This document shows, one piece after another, positions 1 to 5,723 of a stretch of 8,598 nt of DNA. A program made the position numbers and the translations under genes. Numbering within the stretch: the first letter of the stretch is position 1; every line of letters begins with the position of its first letter. The notes beneath the pieces were generated by a model. The model had not been told where the DNA came from, did no database searches, and saw only the letters and a program-made list of their open reading frames with translations. Origin of the DNA: Methanobacteriota archaeon. Lineage in GTDB: Archaea; Halobacteriota; Methanomicrobia; Methanomicrobiales; Methanoculleaceae. Location of the stretch: contig JAEWMO010000168.1 in assembly GCA_023457135.1 (NCBI GenBank), positions 1 to 8,598 of the forward strand, written 5' to 3'.

Positions 1-27
1 CGTGCCCCCCTCCCCTGTCTCAACAAT

Positions 28-50
28 GGTGGGGGAGTGTTTCCCCCACC
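28..50. other. Strong GC-rich hairpin (9-bp stem, 5-nt loop)
   Basis: GGTGGGGGA at 28-36 is perfectly complementary to TCCCCCACC at 42-50, with loop GTGTT at 37-41. This is directly visible. It could be the end structure of a transcript entering from the left or the outermost module of the hairpin mosaic that follows. No clear T-run follows on the plus strand, so a classical intrinsic terminator is not well supported. Confidence 0.6.
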
Positions 51-56
51 CCGCCC

Positions 57-244
57 GGCCTTCGGCCTCCTCAGTCGCACCTGCGGTGCTCCAACTCCTG
101 CCGTTCCGGCAGTCGTTCCCAGCCCCAGGGGGCGGGGGCAGTGCGTGGCGATAAGCGACGTTCCGGTAGGAACGACTGTCCGCAGGACAGGAGTTTGAGA
201 AGCCATCAGGCTTCGAGGAACGGAGCTCGAGCACCGTCAGGTGC
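57..244. repeat. Imperfect inverted repeat made of seven short hairpins (BIME/MITE-like)
   Basis: Seven hairpins lie in this stretch: GGCC/GGCC 57-67, GCACC/GGTGC 77-89, CTGCCG/CGGCAG 98-112, CGTTCC/GGAACG 159-174, CTGTCC/GGACAG 176-190, GAAGCC/GGCTTC 199-214 and GCACC/GGTGC 231-244. Loops are 3-4 bases. Read outward from the centre, both halves share the linkers GGAACGA (reverse complement of 113-119; 169-175) and GAGTT(G/T)GA (reverse complement of 90-97; 191-198), placed around the first hairpin. The centre (120-158) is G-rich and less ordered. The layout resembles bacterial paired REP elements (BIMEs) or a MITE without a gene. No transposase is visible nearby and the family is not one I can name. 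The bases between 245 and 389 hold only a weak inverted repeat (CCCAATG 249-255 with CATTGGG 292-298) and the coaD promoter; no gene is supported anywhere in 1-389. Confidence 0.6.
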
Positions 245-360
245 GTAGCCCAATGGGAATCCGTGTACGGGTGGTATGATCGATGAGGAAACATTGGGGC
301 CTGGCTTTCTCCACCAGAGCCTACAGCGCAAACGTTCTCCCCGCCCCCCAACCACTACCC

Positions 361-366
361 ATAAAA
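361..366 (+). promoter_or_regulatory. TATA-like box of coaD (leaderless transcript)
   Basis: ATAAAA stands out in a C-rich background, with its centre about 26 bases before the ATG at 390. That is the usual archaeal distance from TATA centre to transcription start. With no Shine-Dalgarno upstream of the ATG, this points to a leaderless mRNA starting at or next to the start codon. Confidence 0.5.
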
Positions 367-389
367 CCCCTCGCGCCCAACGCCTGCAG

Positions 390-848
390 ATGAGAGTGAT
401 GGTCGGGGGGACGTTCGACCCCCTGCATGCCGGGCACAGGAAACTTCTCGCCCGATCCTTCGAACTTGCCGGGCCCGACGGAGAGGTGGTCGTCGGGCTG
501 ACGACCGACGAGTTTGCCGGCGCGAAGGTGCACCCCGTCCATACCTACGAGGAGCGGCTCGAGAACATCCGGGGCTTCATCCGCGAGCACGGCTACACCG
601 CGGCCTGGAAGGTCGAGCCCCTCGCCGACCGCTACGGCAGCGCCCTCGATGCGGACTTCGATATCCTGGTCGTCTCCGAGGAGACCTTCCCGGTCGCCGT
701 CGAGATCAACGACCTCCGCCGCGAGCGGGGGCGAAAAAAGGTGGACCTGCACGAGATCTCGTGCGTCCTTGCCGAAGATGGCCGCCGGATCTCGAGCACC
801 CGGATCTGCCGGGGCGAGATCGACCGGCAGGGCCGCCTGATCAGATGA
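390..848 (+). CDS. coaD: Phosphopantetheine adenylyltransferase (archaeal type)
   Basis: This is a 152-residue nucleotidyltransferase of the archaeal/eukaryotic PPAT group. It transfers AMP from ATP to 4'-phosphopantetheine, giving dephospho-CoA, the penultimate step of CoA synthesis in the cytoplasm. Visible motifs are GGTFDPLHAGH at residues 6-16, with the T/HxGH nucleotide-binding signature, and ISSTR at 134-138, the C-terminal phosphate-binding motif. Length fits the family. The open frame runs upstream to 276, but that extension is Pro/Arg/Thr-rich non-family sequence. The ATG at 390 begins directly with the first beta strand (MRVMVGGTFD) and sits about 26 bases from a TATA-like ATAAAA, so I choose it. 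No Shine-Dalgarno is seen, consistent with leaderless translation. The gene converges on pyrI, and the two reading frames overlap by 8 bases. Confidence 0.93.
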   Translation: MRVMVGGTFDPLHAGHRKLLARSFELAGPDGEVVVGLTTDEFAGAKVHPVHTYEERLENIRGFIREHGYTAAWKVEPLADRYGSALDADFDILVVSEETFPVAVEINDLRRERGRKKVDLHEISCVLAEDGRRISSTRICRGEIDRQGRLIR

Positions 849-1308
849 TGTGGTCCGCGATATCGTCCTTGATCAGCCAGTCACAGTAGAGGCAGTGCAG
901 TCCTTTCGGCAGCACCTCAAACGTGCTCGCGACGGGCTCGTTCGTGTTCGTGATGCAGCCCGGGTTCGGGCAACGGACCACGCCCCGGATGATCTCCGGG
1001 ATCTCCACGCCTTTCTTCTCCACGACCTGGAAGTCGCGGATGATGTTGATCTTTGCCTGCGGCGCGATCAGGGCGATCCGGTCGACCTCCTCCGCCCGGA
1101 GTTCGCGGTTCTCTATCTTGACGACGTCTTTGCGCCCCATCCGCTTGCTCCTGACGTTCGTCGCGATGCTCAGACACTCCCGCGTCGACCCGGTGATGCC
1201 GAGGATCCGGAGGACGTTCAGGGCCTCGCCGGCGGTGATATGGTCGATGACGGTGCCGTTCTTGATCGGGCTGATGACCAGCCCGCCCGACGGGTCTTTC
1301 TTGGTCAT
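841..1308 (-). CDS. pyrI: Aspartate carbamoyltransferase regulatory chain
   Basis: A 155-residue regulatory subunit of aspartate transcarbamoylase. In the enzymes studied it binds nucleotide effectors in its N-terminal domain and holds catalytic trimers together through a C-terminal zinc domain. The N-terminal half contains the family pattern GTVIDHITAGEALNVLRILG (residues 18-37). The zinc site is clear: CPNPGC near 113-118 and CLYC near 139-142 give the four expected cysteines. Length matches the usual 150-155. It is the second gene of a pyrB-pyrI operon. Its ATG overlaps the pyrB stop as ATGA (1305-1308), and GAGGTGA (1313-1319, reverse strand) lies 4 bases upstream of the ATG, so both a ribosome binding site and translational coupling are available. 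Its 3' end overlaps the convergent coaD by 8 bases. Confidence 0.96.
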   Translation of the reverse strand: MTKKDPSGGLVISPIKNGTVIDHITAGEALNVLRILGITGSTRECLSIATNVRSKRMGRKDVVKIENRELRAEEVDRIALIAPQAKINIIRDFQVVEKKGVEIPEIIRGVVRCPNPGCITNTNEPVASTFEVLPKGLHCLYCDWLIKDDIADHII

Positions 1309-2201
1309 TGCATCACCTCATGGAGGAGCGCCATCCTGACCGGCACCCCGTTCTTCGCCTGCTCGAAGTAGCGTGCATACGGTGTGTGGTCCACCGCGGG
1401 GTCGATCTCTCCCGCGCGCGGGAGGGGGTGGAGGATCATCAGGTTGTCGCGAACACCGGAAAGAAGGTCGAGCGTGATCCGGTAGCTGGAGGCGACGTTG
1501 TAGTACGACGCCGAGTCCGGGAACCGTTCCCGCTGGATTCTCGTGACGTAGAGGACGTCGAGCTCCTGGACCACCTCCTCCACGTTCTCGTGCTCGATCA
1601 CCTCCATCCCCCGCTCCCGGAGTTCGAGGGTGAGGTTTGCCGGCATCTCAAGCCCTCCCGGCGCTATCGTGTGGAGCGTGACATCGTAGAGCGAGAGGGC
1701 GAGCGCGAGCGAGTGCGCCGTCCTCCCGTAGCGCAGGTCGCCGAGGAGCCCGACGTCGAGGCCGTCGATCGGTGTCGACTGCCGGATGGTATAGAGGTCG
1801 AGCAGCGTCTGGCTCGGGTGCTGCCCCGCGCCGTCCCCTGCGTTGATGACCGGGACCGTGGCAAACTCGCTTGCGAGCCGTGCCGCCCCCTCTTTTGGGT
1901 GGCGGAGCACGATTGCGTCCGCGTAACCGCTCACCACCCGGATGGTGTCCGCCAGCGTCTCTCCCTTGACGATGGAACTTGCCTCCACGGAGTCCACGCT
2001 GATCGACCGCCCGCCGAGCCGGGCCATGGCCGTCGCAAACGACATCCTTGTGCGGGTGCTGGGCTCGAAGAAGAGGAGGGCCGCAAGTTTATCCTCAAGC
2101 CTGCAGGAGCGGCAGTTCCCCGTCTCGAACTCCCGCGCCCGGTCGAGCAGGTAATCGAGGTCTTTTCGTTCAAGATCGCGGATCGATATAATGTGGTACA
2201 T
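1305..2201 (-). CDS. pyrB: Aspartate carbamoyltransferase catalytic chain
   Basis: A 298-residue catalytic subunit. It joins carbamoyl phosphate and L-aspartate to form N-carbamoyl-L-aspartate, the committed step of de novo pyrimidine synthesis. Carbamoyl-phosphate binding motif FEPSTRTR is at 45-52; SSIVKGETLADT, carrying the loop lysine (K79) that enters the neighbouring active site, is at 75-86. R100, GQHPSQ with H128 (126-131), R160, R221 in the VTRIQRERF segment and HPLPR (258-262) are all present, so the enzyme should be active. The ATG at 2201 starts with MYHIISIRDL, the expected N-terminus. A GGAAGGT-like ribosome binding site lies about 9 bases upstream. The pairing with pyrI predicts a regulated holoenzyme rather than a free trimer. 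Confidence 0.97.
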   Translation of the reverse strand: MYHIISIRDLERKDLDYLLDRAREFETGNCRSCRLEDKLAALLFFEPSTRTRMSFATAMARLGGRSISVDSVEASSIVKGETLADTIRVVSGYADAIVLRHPKEGAARLASEFATVPVINAGDGAGQHPSQTLLDLYTIRQSTPIDGLDVGLLGDLRYGRTAHSLALALSLYDVTLHTIAPGGLEMPANLTLELRERGMEVIEHENVEEVVQELDVLYVTRIQRERFPDSASYYNVASSYRITLDLLSGVRDNLMILHPLPRAGEIDPAVDHTPYARYFEQAKNGVPVRMALLHEVMQ

Positions 2202-2379
2202 CGTGTGGTTACCTTCCGGGGCCCGTCTCCTGCCGGATCGCCGCCGGGATACAGGGCAAGCCCCTCTTCTCTCCTGAATAATGGTTCACCGCACACTCAC
2301 TAATACCTTTTTTCCCGGCACGCCGGCATAACAACCTTTCTCATCTTCACCTCCCTACCACTACTCCAGGAGGTAACCC
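2202..2379. promoter_or_regulatory. Divergent promoter region, pyrB (-) and small Cys-rich gene (+)
   Basis: This 178-base spacer separates two divergently read genes. On the minus strand an A-run followed by GGTATTAG (about 2313 down to 2300) looks like a BRE plus TATA box and would put the pyrB start near 2277, leaving a leader of about 75 bases. On the plus strand ATAACAA near 2328-2334 is the best TATA candidate for the small gene. A small CCGG-CACG-CCGG hairpin (2315-2326) lies between them. The box assignments are inference. Confidence 0.35.
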
Positions 2380-2565
2380 ATGTCCGAAGAGAAGGAGACG
2401 TATGCACCCGAGACCTGCTGCCACTGCGGGGGACTCGGATGTCTGTACTGCAATAAAACAGGTACGGTGATGGTGCCGCAGCCCTCGCAGAAGTGCCGGC
2501 ACTGTGGCGGCGACTGCTGCATCTACTGCGGCTATACCGGGTGGGAACGCCCGCTCAAGGAGTAA
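2380..2565 (+). CDS. Small Cys-rich protein with two tandem zinc-ribbon-like repeats
   Basis: A 61-residue protein of unknown function. Two copies of the pattern CxHCGGxxCxYCxxTG occupy residues 13-28 and 39-54, offset by exactly 26 residues. Each copy provides two CxxC pairs (C13/C16 with C21/C24, and C39/C42 with C47/C50), enough to bind one zinc each or to form one shared site. Extra cysteines are C14 and C46. The CxxCGGxGC spacing recalls the central cysteine-rich region of DnaJ, but there is no J domain and the length is far shorter. The start is firm: GGAGGT (2369-2374) lies 5 bases before the ATG. No signal peptide or membrane segment is seen. It ends 7 bases from the convergent trmI stop. 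A role in RNA or protein binding, or as a metal-binding chaperone-like domain, is only a guess. Confidence 0.85.
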   Translation: MSEEKETYAPETCCHCGGLGCLYCNKTGTVMVPQPSQKCRHCGGDCCIYCGYTGWERPLKE

Positions 2566-2572
2566 CCCACCT

Positions 2573-3298
2573 CTATTTTCGTGCAATCGTGACGTAGCCG
2601 CTGTGGGCGACCCGGGTCGACGGGCGGGTCCCGCGGGCGGAGCGCGTCAGTTCCCGCTCCATGCACTCGTAGCAGTGGACGTCGCGGAAGAGCGGCGTTG
2701 CGGCATCGAGCGCGGTGAAGGTGTGCTCGAGGAATGGCGTGTAGCAGGCGAGGTAGCCTCCCGGCCGGAGGAGCGAGAAGGCGTGCTCCACGTGCGCCGC
2801 GGTCAGGGTCAGGTCCAGGTGGACGACGTCGAACTCGCCCGTCGCCTCGAGCATATCGGCCGCGATCACCTCGACGTTCTCAAGCCGCGCCTCCCTGACG
2901 TTCTTCTCCGCAATCCGTGCAAACTCCGGGCGGACCTCGTAGGTCTTCACCTCGCGGGCGATGTTGCCGAAGTAGATCGCGGCGACGCCGCTCCCGGTCC
3001 CGGCATCGAGGACGGTATCCTCGCGGTTCATCCCCGTATAGGCGATGACGATCCCGATATCCTTCGGGAGCATCGGGGCCCCGCTCCGTTTCGCGTGGAC
3101 GAAGAAGTCGGTCGGCCGGGGGCGCAGGACCGTGAACGGGACGTCGAGGTGGGTCCGGATCTCGCCGCCGGAGTTCATCCCCACGAGCGCCCCGCGGTCG
3201 ATCATCCCGCGGTCGGTGGAGAACTGCCCTTCGCCCGCCGTCACGAAGTACTCGCGGTCCGCGCCGACGAGCAGGAGGCGTTCGCCGTCTTCGATCAT
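2573..3298 (-). CDS. trmI: TrmI-like tRNA (adenine-N1)-methyltransferase
   Basis: A 241-residue class I SAM-dependent methyltransferase of the TrmI family, which in archaea methylates N1 of A57/A58 in the tRNA T-loop. The N-terminal beta domain (about 1-60) carries family features such as the RGMIDRGALVG segment, followed by LRPRPTDFFVHAKR and a conserved MLPKDIG (76-82). SAM motif I is VLDAGTGSGVA (96-106), the acidic residue after strand 2 is E121 in YEVRPEF, and AADM is at 146-149. The motif IV aspartate is kept (HLDLTLT, 160-166), but the proline-containing LDLPxP normal for this family is replaced by LDLTLT. The ATG overlaps the NAC stop as ATGA, and no separate ribosome binding site is obvious, suggesting coupled translation. 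It is the last gene of the operon. Substrate is inferred from the family; the motif change leaves some doubt about activity or specificity. Confidence 0.85.
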   Translation of the reverse strand: MIEDGERLLLVGADREYFVTAGEGQFSTDRGMIDRGALVGMNSGGEIRTHLDVPFTVLRPRPTDFFVHAKRSGAPMLPKDIGIVIAYTGMNREDTVLDAGTGSGVAAIYFGNIAREVKTYEVRPEFARIAEKNVREARLENVEVIAADMLEATGEFDVVHLDLTLTAAHVEHAFSLLRPGGYLACYTPFLEHTFTALDAATPLFRDVHCYECMERELTRSARGTRPSTRVAHSGYVTIARK

Positions 3299-3636
3299 TG
3301 CTGCGAGAGCTTCAGGATGGCTTCGGCGATATCGCCGCGGGTCTCGACGAGCGCCTTCCTCGCGGCCTCTTCGGCAACACCGGTCTGGGATGCGACGAGA
3401 GCGACGTCCTCGTCGGGGATCTCCGGGACCGCCTCCTCGAACCGGGCCTCCCCGGTGAGCTGGTAGGTCGTGACCCCCTGCATGGTCGTCGCGACGACCT
3501 GGGCATCGTCAAAGACGTAGTTCCCCGCGGGCGTGTAGATCACCACCTTCTCAACGCCCTCGATCTCCTCCATCTCCATGCCCATCTGCTTCATCATCTG
3601 CTTCATCTTTTTCGGGTTTACTTTGCCTGGAAACAT
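3295..3636 (-). CDS. nac: Nascent polypeptide-associated complex protein (archaeal NAC)
   Basis: A 113-residue homologue of eukaryotic NAC alpha. Archaeal NAC forms a homodimer that binds ribosomes and emerging nascent chains in the cytoplasm. The basic, methionine-rich N-terminus (PKKMKQMMKQMGM) is typical. The NAC domain spans about 20-70, beginning at EEIEGVEKVVIYTPAGNYVF, and a C-terminal UBA domain (about 74-113) contains DVALVASQTGVAEEAARKAL and ends in GDIAEAILKLSQQ. Length is normal. The ATG shares one base with the stop of the PUA gene (TGATG), and GGGAGAGGA lies about 5 bases upstream. The position between a PUA protein and a tRNA methyltransferase ties it to a translation-related operon. 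Confidence 0.95.
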   Translation of the reverse strand: MFPGKVNPKKMKQMMKQMGMEMEEIEGVEKVVIYTPAGNYVFDDAQVVATTMQGVTTYQLTGEARFEEAVPEIPDEDVALVASQTGVAEEAARKALVETRGDIAEAILKLSQQ

Positions 3637-4115
3637 CAGGATCCTCTCCCCTGCCGTACTTTTACCGCTACACCGTAATTAAATGCCAGCATCTCCCTGC
3701 CGGAGAGCAGGGCGGCCCCGGTTGCGAGCAGTCGGTCGTCGCCGGCCACCACCAGCACCTCGTCTCCTGCGCGGATGCCTTCGTCGGCGGCGACGACATG
3801 CTTGGCCATCGCGTTCTTCCCGTCGGCAACGAACGGCGCCACGTCCTCCTGCACCGTCACCCGGTAGGCCGGAGGAGGGAGGTGGGCCGCAAGGCGCGCC
3901 GCTCCGGCGACGCCGATGGTCAGGCGGCCGTCCTGTGCCCTGACGGTGGCGACCCTCTCGCTTCCGAGCCGCACCTGGCGGATGCGCCCGGTCGTCGAGA
4001 GCTGGAAGGTGCAGTCGTCGGGGAAGAGGGCCTCCCCCGCCCCGGCGCCGAACTGGAAGTCAGCTATTGTCCGGATCCGCCGAAGCGGACTGTCGTTTGA
4101 GTATTCGGTTGACAC
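3636..4115 (-). CDS. PUA-domain protein, predicted RNA binding
   Basis: An archaeal protein with a C-terminal PUA domain (about residues 85-155 of 159), a fold known from pseudouridine synthases and archaeosine transglycosylase that binds structured RNA. Signature parts are FVADGKNAMAKHVV, the GDEVLVV strand and ATGAALLSGREML. The N-terminal 80 residues (RRIRTIADFQFGAGAGEALF onward) are of the kind seen in stand-alone archaeal PUA proteins; no catalytic domain is recognisable. The start is uncertain because the gene overlaps the end of the DHH gene and has no ATG. I chose GTG at 4115, which has GAGGAG 10 bases upstream; TTG at 4121 and TTG at 4124 are alternatives. The stop overlaps the NAC start by one base. 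The role is likely in RNA modification or ribosome biogenesis, but no substrate can be assigned. Confidence 0.82.
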   Translation of the reverse strand: MSTEYSNDSPLRRIRTIADFQFGAGAGEALFPDDCTFQLSTTGRIRQVRLGSERVATVRAQDGRLTIGVAGAARLAAHLPPPAYRVTVQEDVAPFVADGKNAMAKHVVAADEGIRAGDEVLVVAGDDRLLATGAALLSGREMLAFNYGVAVKVRQGRGS

Positions 4116-5463
4116 GTTCAACAAACTCCTCTTCTGTAGTGTTGGGGATGAAGGCGCCTGCGGCGATTCGGTGCCCGCCGCCCGCGCCGCCGACCGCTTC
4201 GGACGCCTCGACGAGCGCCGCCTGCAGGTCGATGCCCCGGGCGAGCGACCACTCGTTCGTCCGCATCGAGACCTTGGTGGTCTCCGGTTCGTCCACCATT
4301 GCGGAGAGCACCATGATCGGCTTCTTCCAGTTCAGTTTGGAGAGCGCCATCCCCGCCCCTATCCCGACGATGGTGTCGGGGAACCTATCACCGGTATGGA
4401 CGTACTGGAGGTGCGAGAGCTCGGTCACCCCGGTATCGAGGATGAACTGGAGCAGGTCGCGGATGACCGTCCGGTGGTGGGCGAGCATGTACTCCGCGTC
4501 GCGGTAGGCCTCGCCACGGTCTCCGCGGCAGATGCTCCCGCCGATGCCGGGTTTTGCCCACCGCCCGCAGGCGTTCAAGAGGGTGGCGTACTCGGAGGCG
4601 TTCCGGAGCGCCGTCCGTTCCGGCTCGTCGGGGAAGATGTAGGTCTCGGCAAGCAGCCGGTCGGTCTCCCGCCCGTGCGCGATGAGCTGCTGGGCGAGGG
4701 CGCTGATGATCCTGCGCCGGTCCTCGAACGTGAGCTCCTCCCAGACGAGCCAGCCGCCGCGGGAGTTCTTCAGCGTGACGCCGAGTTTCTCGAGGAACCG
4801 GAGCGCCGAACTGGTGCTGTTTGAGATCCCGTCGATGTAGGGGTCGTCGCAGTAGCCGAGGCAGACGTGGACCGGGCGGGTGGACGTGCCGTAGCAGTTT
4901 AAGTCCCGGGCCTGGACGATGATGTTGCCGTACTCGACGCCGTCACGGACGATATCGCGGGCCGGGCCGACCAGGCCGCAGTTCTCGCGGGCCATCATGT
5001 CACCGACGTTCCCGACGACGGCGAGTTTGGCGAGGTCGATGTTTGTGGAGTCGATCGCCTTCGCGACCAGGTAAGCGACGCCGGCGGCGCTCATCCGGGT
5101 GATCCCGTAATCAAGGGAGTTTACCTGGGGGTAGGCCGTGCCGCAGGGCTGGCCGACGTGGTGGTCGAGGATCAGGACTTCGTCGGCAGAGAGGCCGTGC
5201 TCCTCAAGAAGGCTCTGCTGGCCGGCGCCGAGGTCGGTGAAGAGCTTCAGCGAGTCGTCCTTCGGGACGTGGCGCATCGCCATCGGCTCGAGCTGGCGGA
5301 CGAAGACGGATCTGACGGTCATGCCCTCGCGGGCGAGCGCCTGCGCGAGGATCGACTCCGTGCTGATGCCGTCGGCGTCGATGTGGGAGACGATCGTCAC
5401 CGAGTCCGCGTTGCAGGTGATATCCGCCGCTCTCCGCACATCTGTTTCGAGGCCCATCTCCAT
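4060..5463 (-). CDS. DHH-family phosphoesterase, archaeal RecJ-like nuclease
   Basis: A 467-residue member of the DHH/DHHA1 superfamily, related to bacterial RecJ and to archaeal RecJ-like proteins, some of which bind GINS (GAN) and act as single-strand exonucleases. Metal-binding motifs are SHIDADG (26-32), an aspartate in FTDLG (D77), the name-giving DHH (100-102) and GNVGDM (151-156). The C-terminal DHHA1 motif GGGHRIAAGA is at 428-437, so catalytic machinery looks intact. An in-frame ATG exists at 5502, but the 13-residue extension lacks family character. ATG at 5463 is followed by MEMGLETDVRRAADI and lies 24 bases from a TATA-like TTTATTG, so it is preferred; ATG at 5457 is also possible. 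It is the first gene of a four-gene operon and overlaps the PUA gene by about 56 bases. Whether it is the GINS partner or a nanoRNase-like enzyme cannot be decided here. Confidence 0.9.
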   Translation of the reverse strand: MEMGLETDVRRAADITCNADSVTIVSHIDADGISTESILAQALAREGMTVRSVFVRQLEPMAMRHVPKDDSLKLFTDLGAGQQSLLEEHGLSADEVLILDHHVGQPCGTAYPQVNSLDYGITRMSAAGVAYLVAKAIDSTNIDLAKLAVVGNVGDMMARENCGLVGPARDIVRDGVEYGNIIVQARDLNCYGTSTRPVHVCLGYCDDPYIDGISNSTSSALRFLEKLGVTLKNSRGGWLVWEELTFEDRRRIISALAQQLIAHGRETDRLLAETYIFPDEPERTALRNASEYATLLNACGRWAKPGIGGSICRGDRGEAYRDAEYMLAHHRTVIRDLLQFILDTGVTELSHLQYVHTGDRFPDTIVGIGAGMALSKLNWKKPIMVLSAMVDEPETTKVSMRTNEWSLARGIDLQAALVEASEAVGGAGGGHRIAAGAFIPNTTEEEFVERVNRILKRQSASADPDNS

Positions 5464-5483
5464 AGTAGTGGGTCGTGAAGTGT

Positions 5484-5490
5484 CAATAAA
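5484..5490 (-). promoter_or_regulatory. TATA-like box of the DHH-PUA-NAC-trmI operon
   Basis: The minus strand reads TTTATTG, centred 24 bases before the ATG at 5463. No Shine-Dalgarno precedes that ATG, consistent with a leaderless or nearly leaderless operon transcript. Confidence 0.42.
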
Positions 5491-5533
5491 GCATGGGAGC
5501 ATGGAACTGCATTTTGTCCTTATATCGTTGGCT

Positions 5534-5610
5534 CACGCGAAGCCGCGAAGAACGCGAAGGGAGCCGCCAACACGAGCACCAACTTCGCGCCTTCGCGCCT
5601 TCGCGCGAGA
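5534..5610. repeat. Inverted array of heptamer CGCGAAG (3 against 3)
   Basis: CGCGAAG occurs at 5536-5542, 5544-5550 and 5553-5559. Its complement CTTCGCG occurs at 5583-5589, 5591-5597 and 5599-5605. The arms could form a long hairpin with a loop of about 23 bases. Periods are 8 and 9 on the left and 8 and 8 on the right, so pairing would be slightly imperfect; outer bases TCA(CGCGAAG) and (CTTCGCG)CGAGA extend the similarity. It lies between the divergent DHH and nnr promoters. Open frames through it give low-complexity Arg/Glu-rich peptides and are not genes. The remainder of 5503-5723 holds nothing else apart from the nnr promoter. Confidence 0.75.
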
Positions 5611-5661
5611 CTGCATTGCTATCCCTGTATCAACTGGCCTGCTCCTGGCTGCGTTCCTTTT

Positions 5662-5675
5662 GGAAAACTATCTAA
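5662..5675 (+). promoter_or_regulatory. Possible BRE/TATA of nnr
   Basis: GGAAAA followed by CTATCTAA is the most AT-rich stretch upstream of nnr and would place the transcription start near 5697, leaving a short leader that contains GGAGGAG (5711-5717). Weak match; inference from position and composition. Confidence 0.33.
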
Positions 5676-5723
5676 CAAAAGACCGCCATAGCACCGATCA
5701 GACAACCCCTGGAGGAGCGAGGC

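Noticed and set aside
128..138. G-quadruplex in the G-rich centre of the hairpin mosaic
   Set aside because: Only two adjacent long G-runs are present; four runs with suitable loops are not seen, and local C-runs favour duplex hairpins.
276..389. N-terminal extension of CoaD by 38 residues
   Set aside because: The added peptide is low-complexity and unlike the family, and it overlaps the promoter-like ATAAAA; the family N-terminus begins exactly at the ATG at 390.
1..389. CRISPR array at the left end
   Set aside because: Hairpins differ from each other, spacing is irregular and half are inverted; there are no identical direct repeats with unique spacers.
1308..2303. 331-codon plus-strand open frame opposite pyrB
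   Set aside because: It is the antisense of pyrB in GC-rich DNA, with Arg/Val/Asp-rich composition and no recognisable domain.
5464..5502. Upstream ATG (5502) for the DHH gene
   Set aside because: It would put the TATA-like box inside the coding region, and the extension is unlike the family; ATG 5463 fits better.
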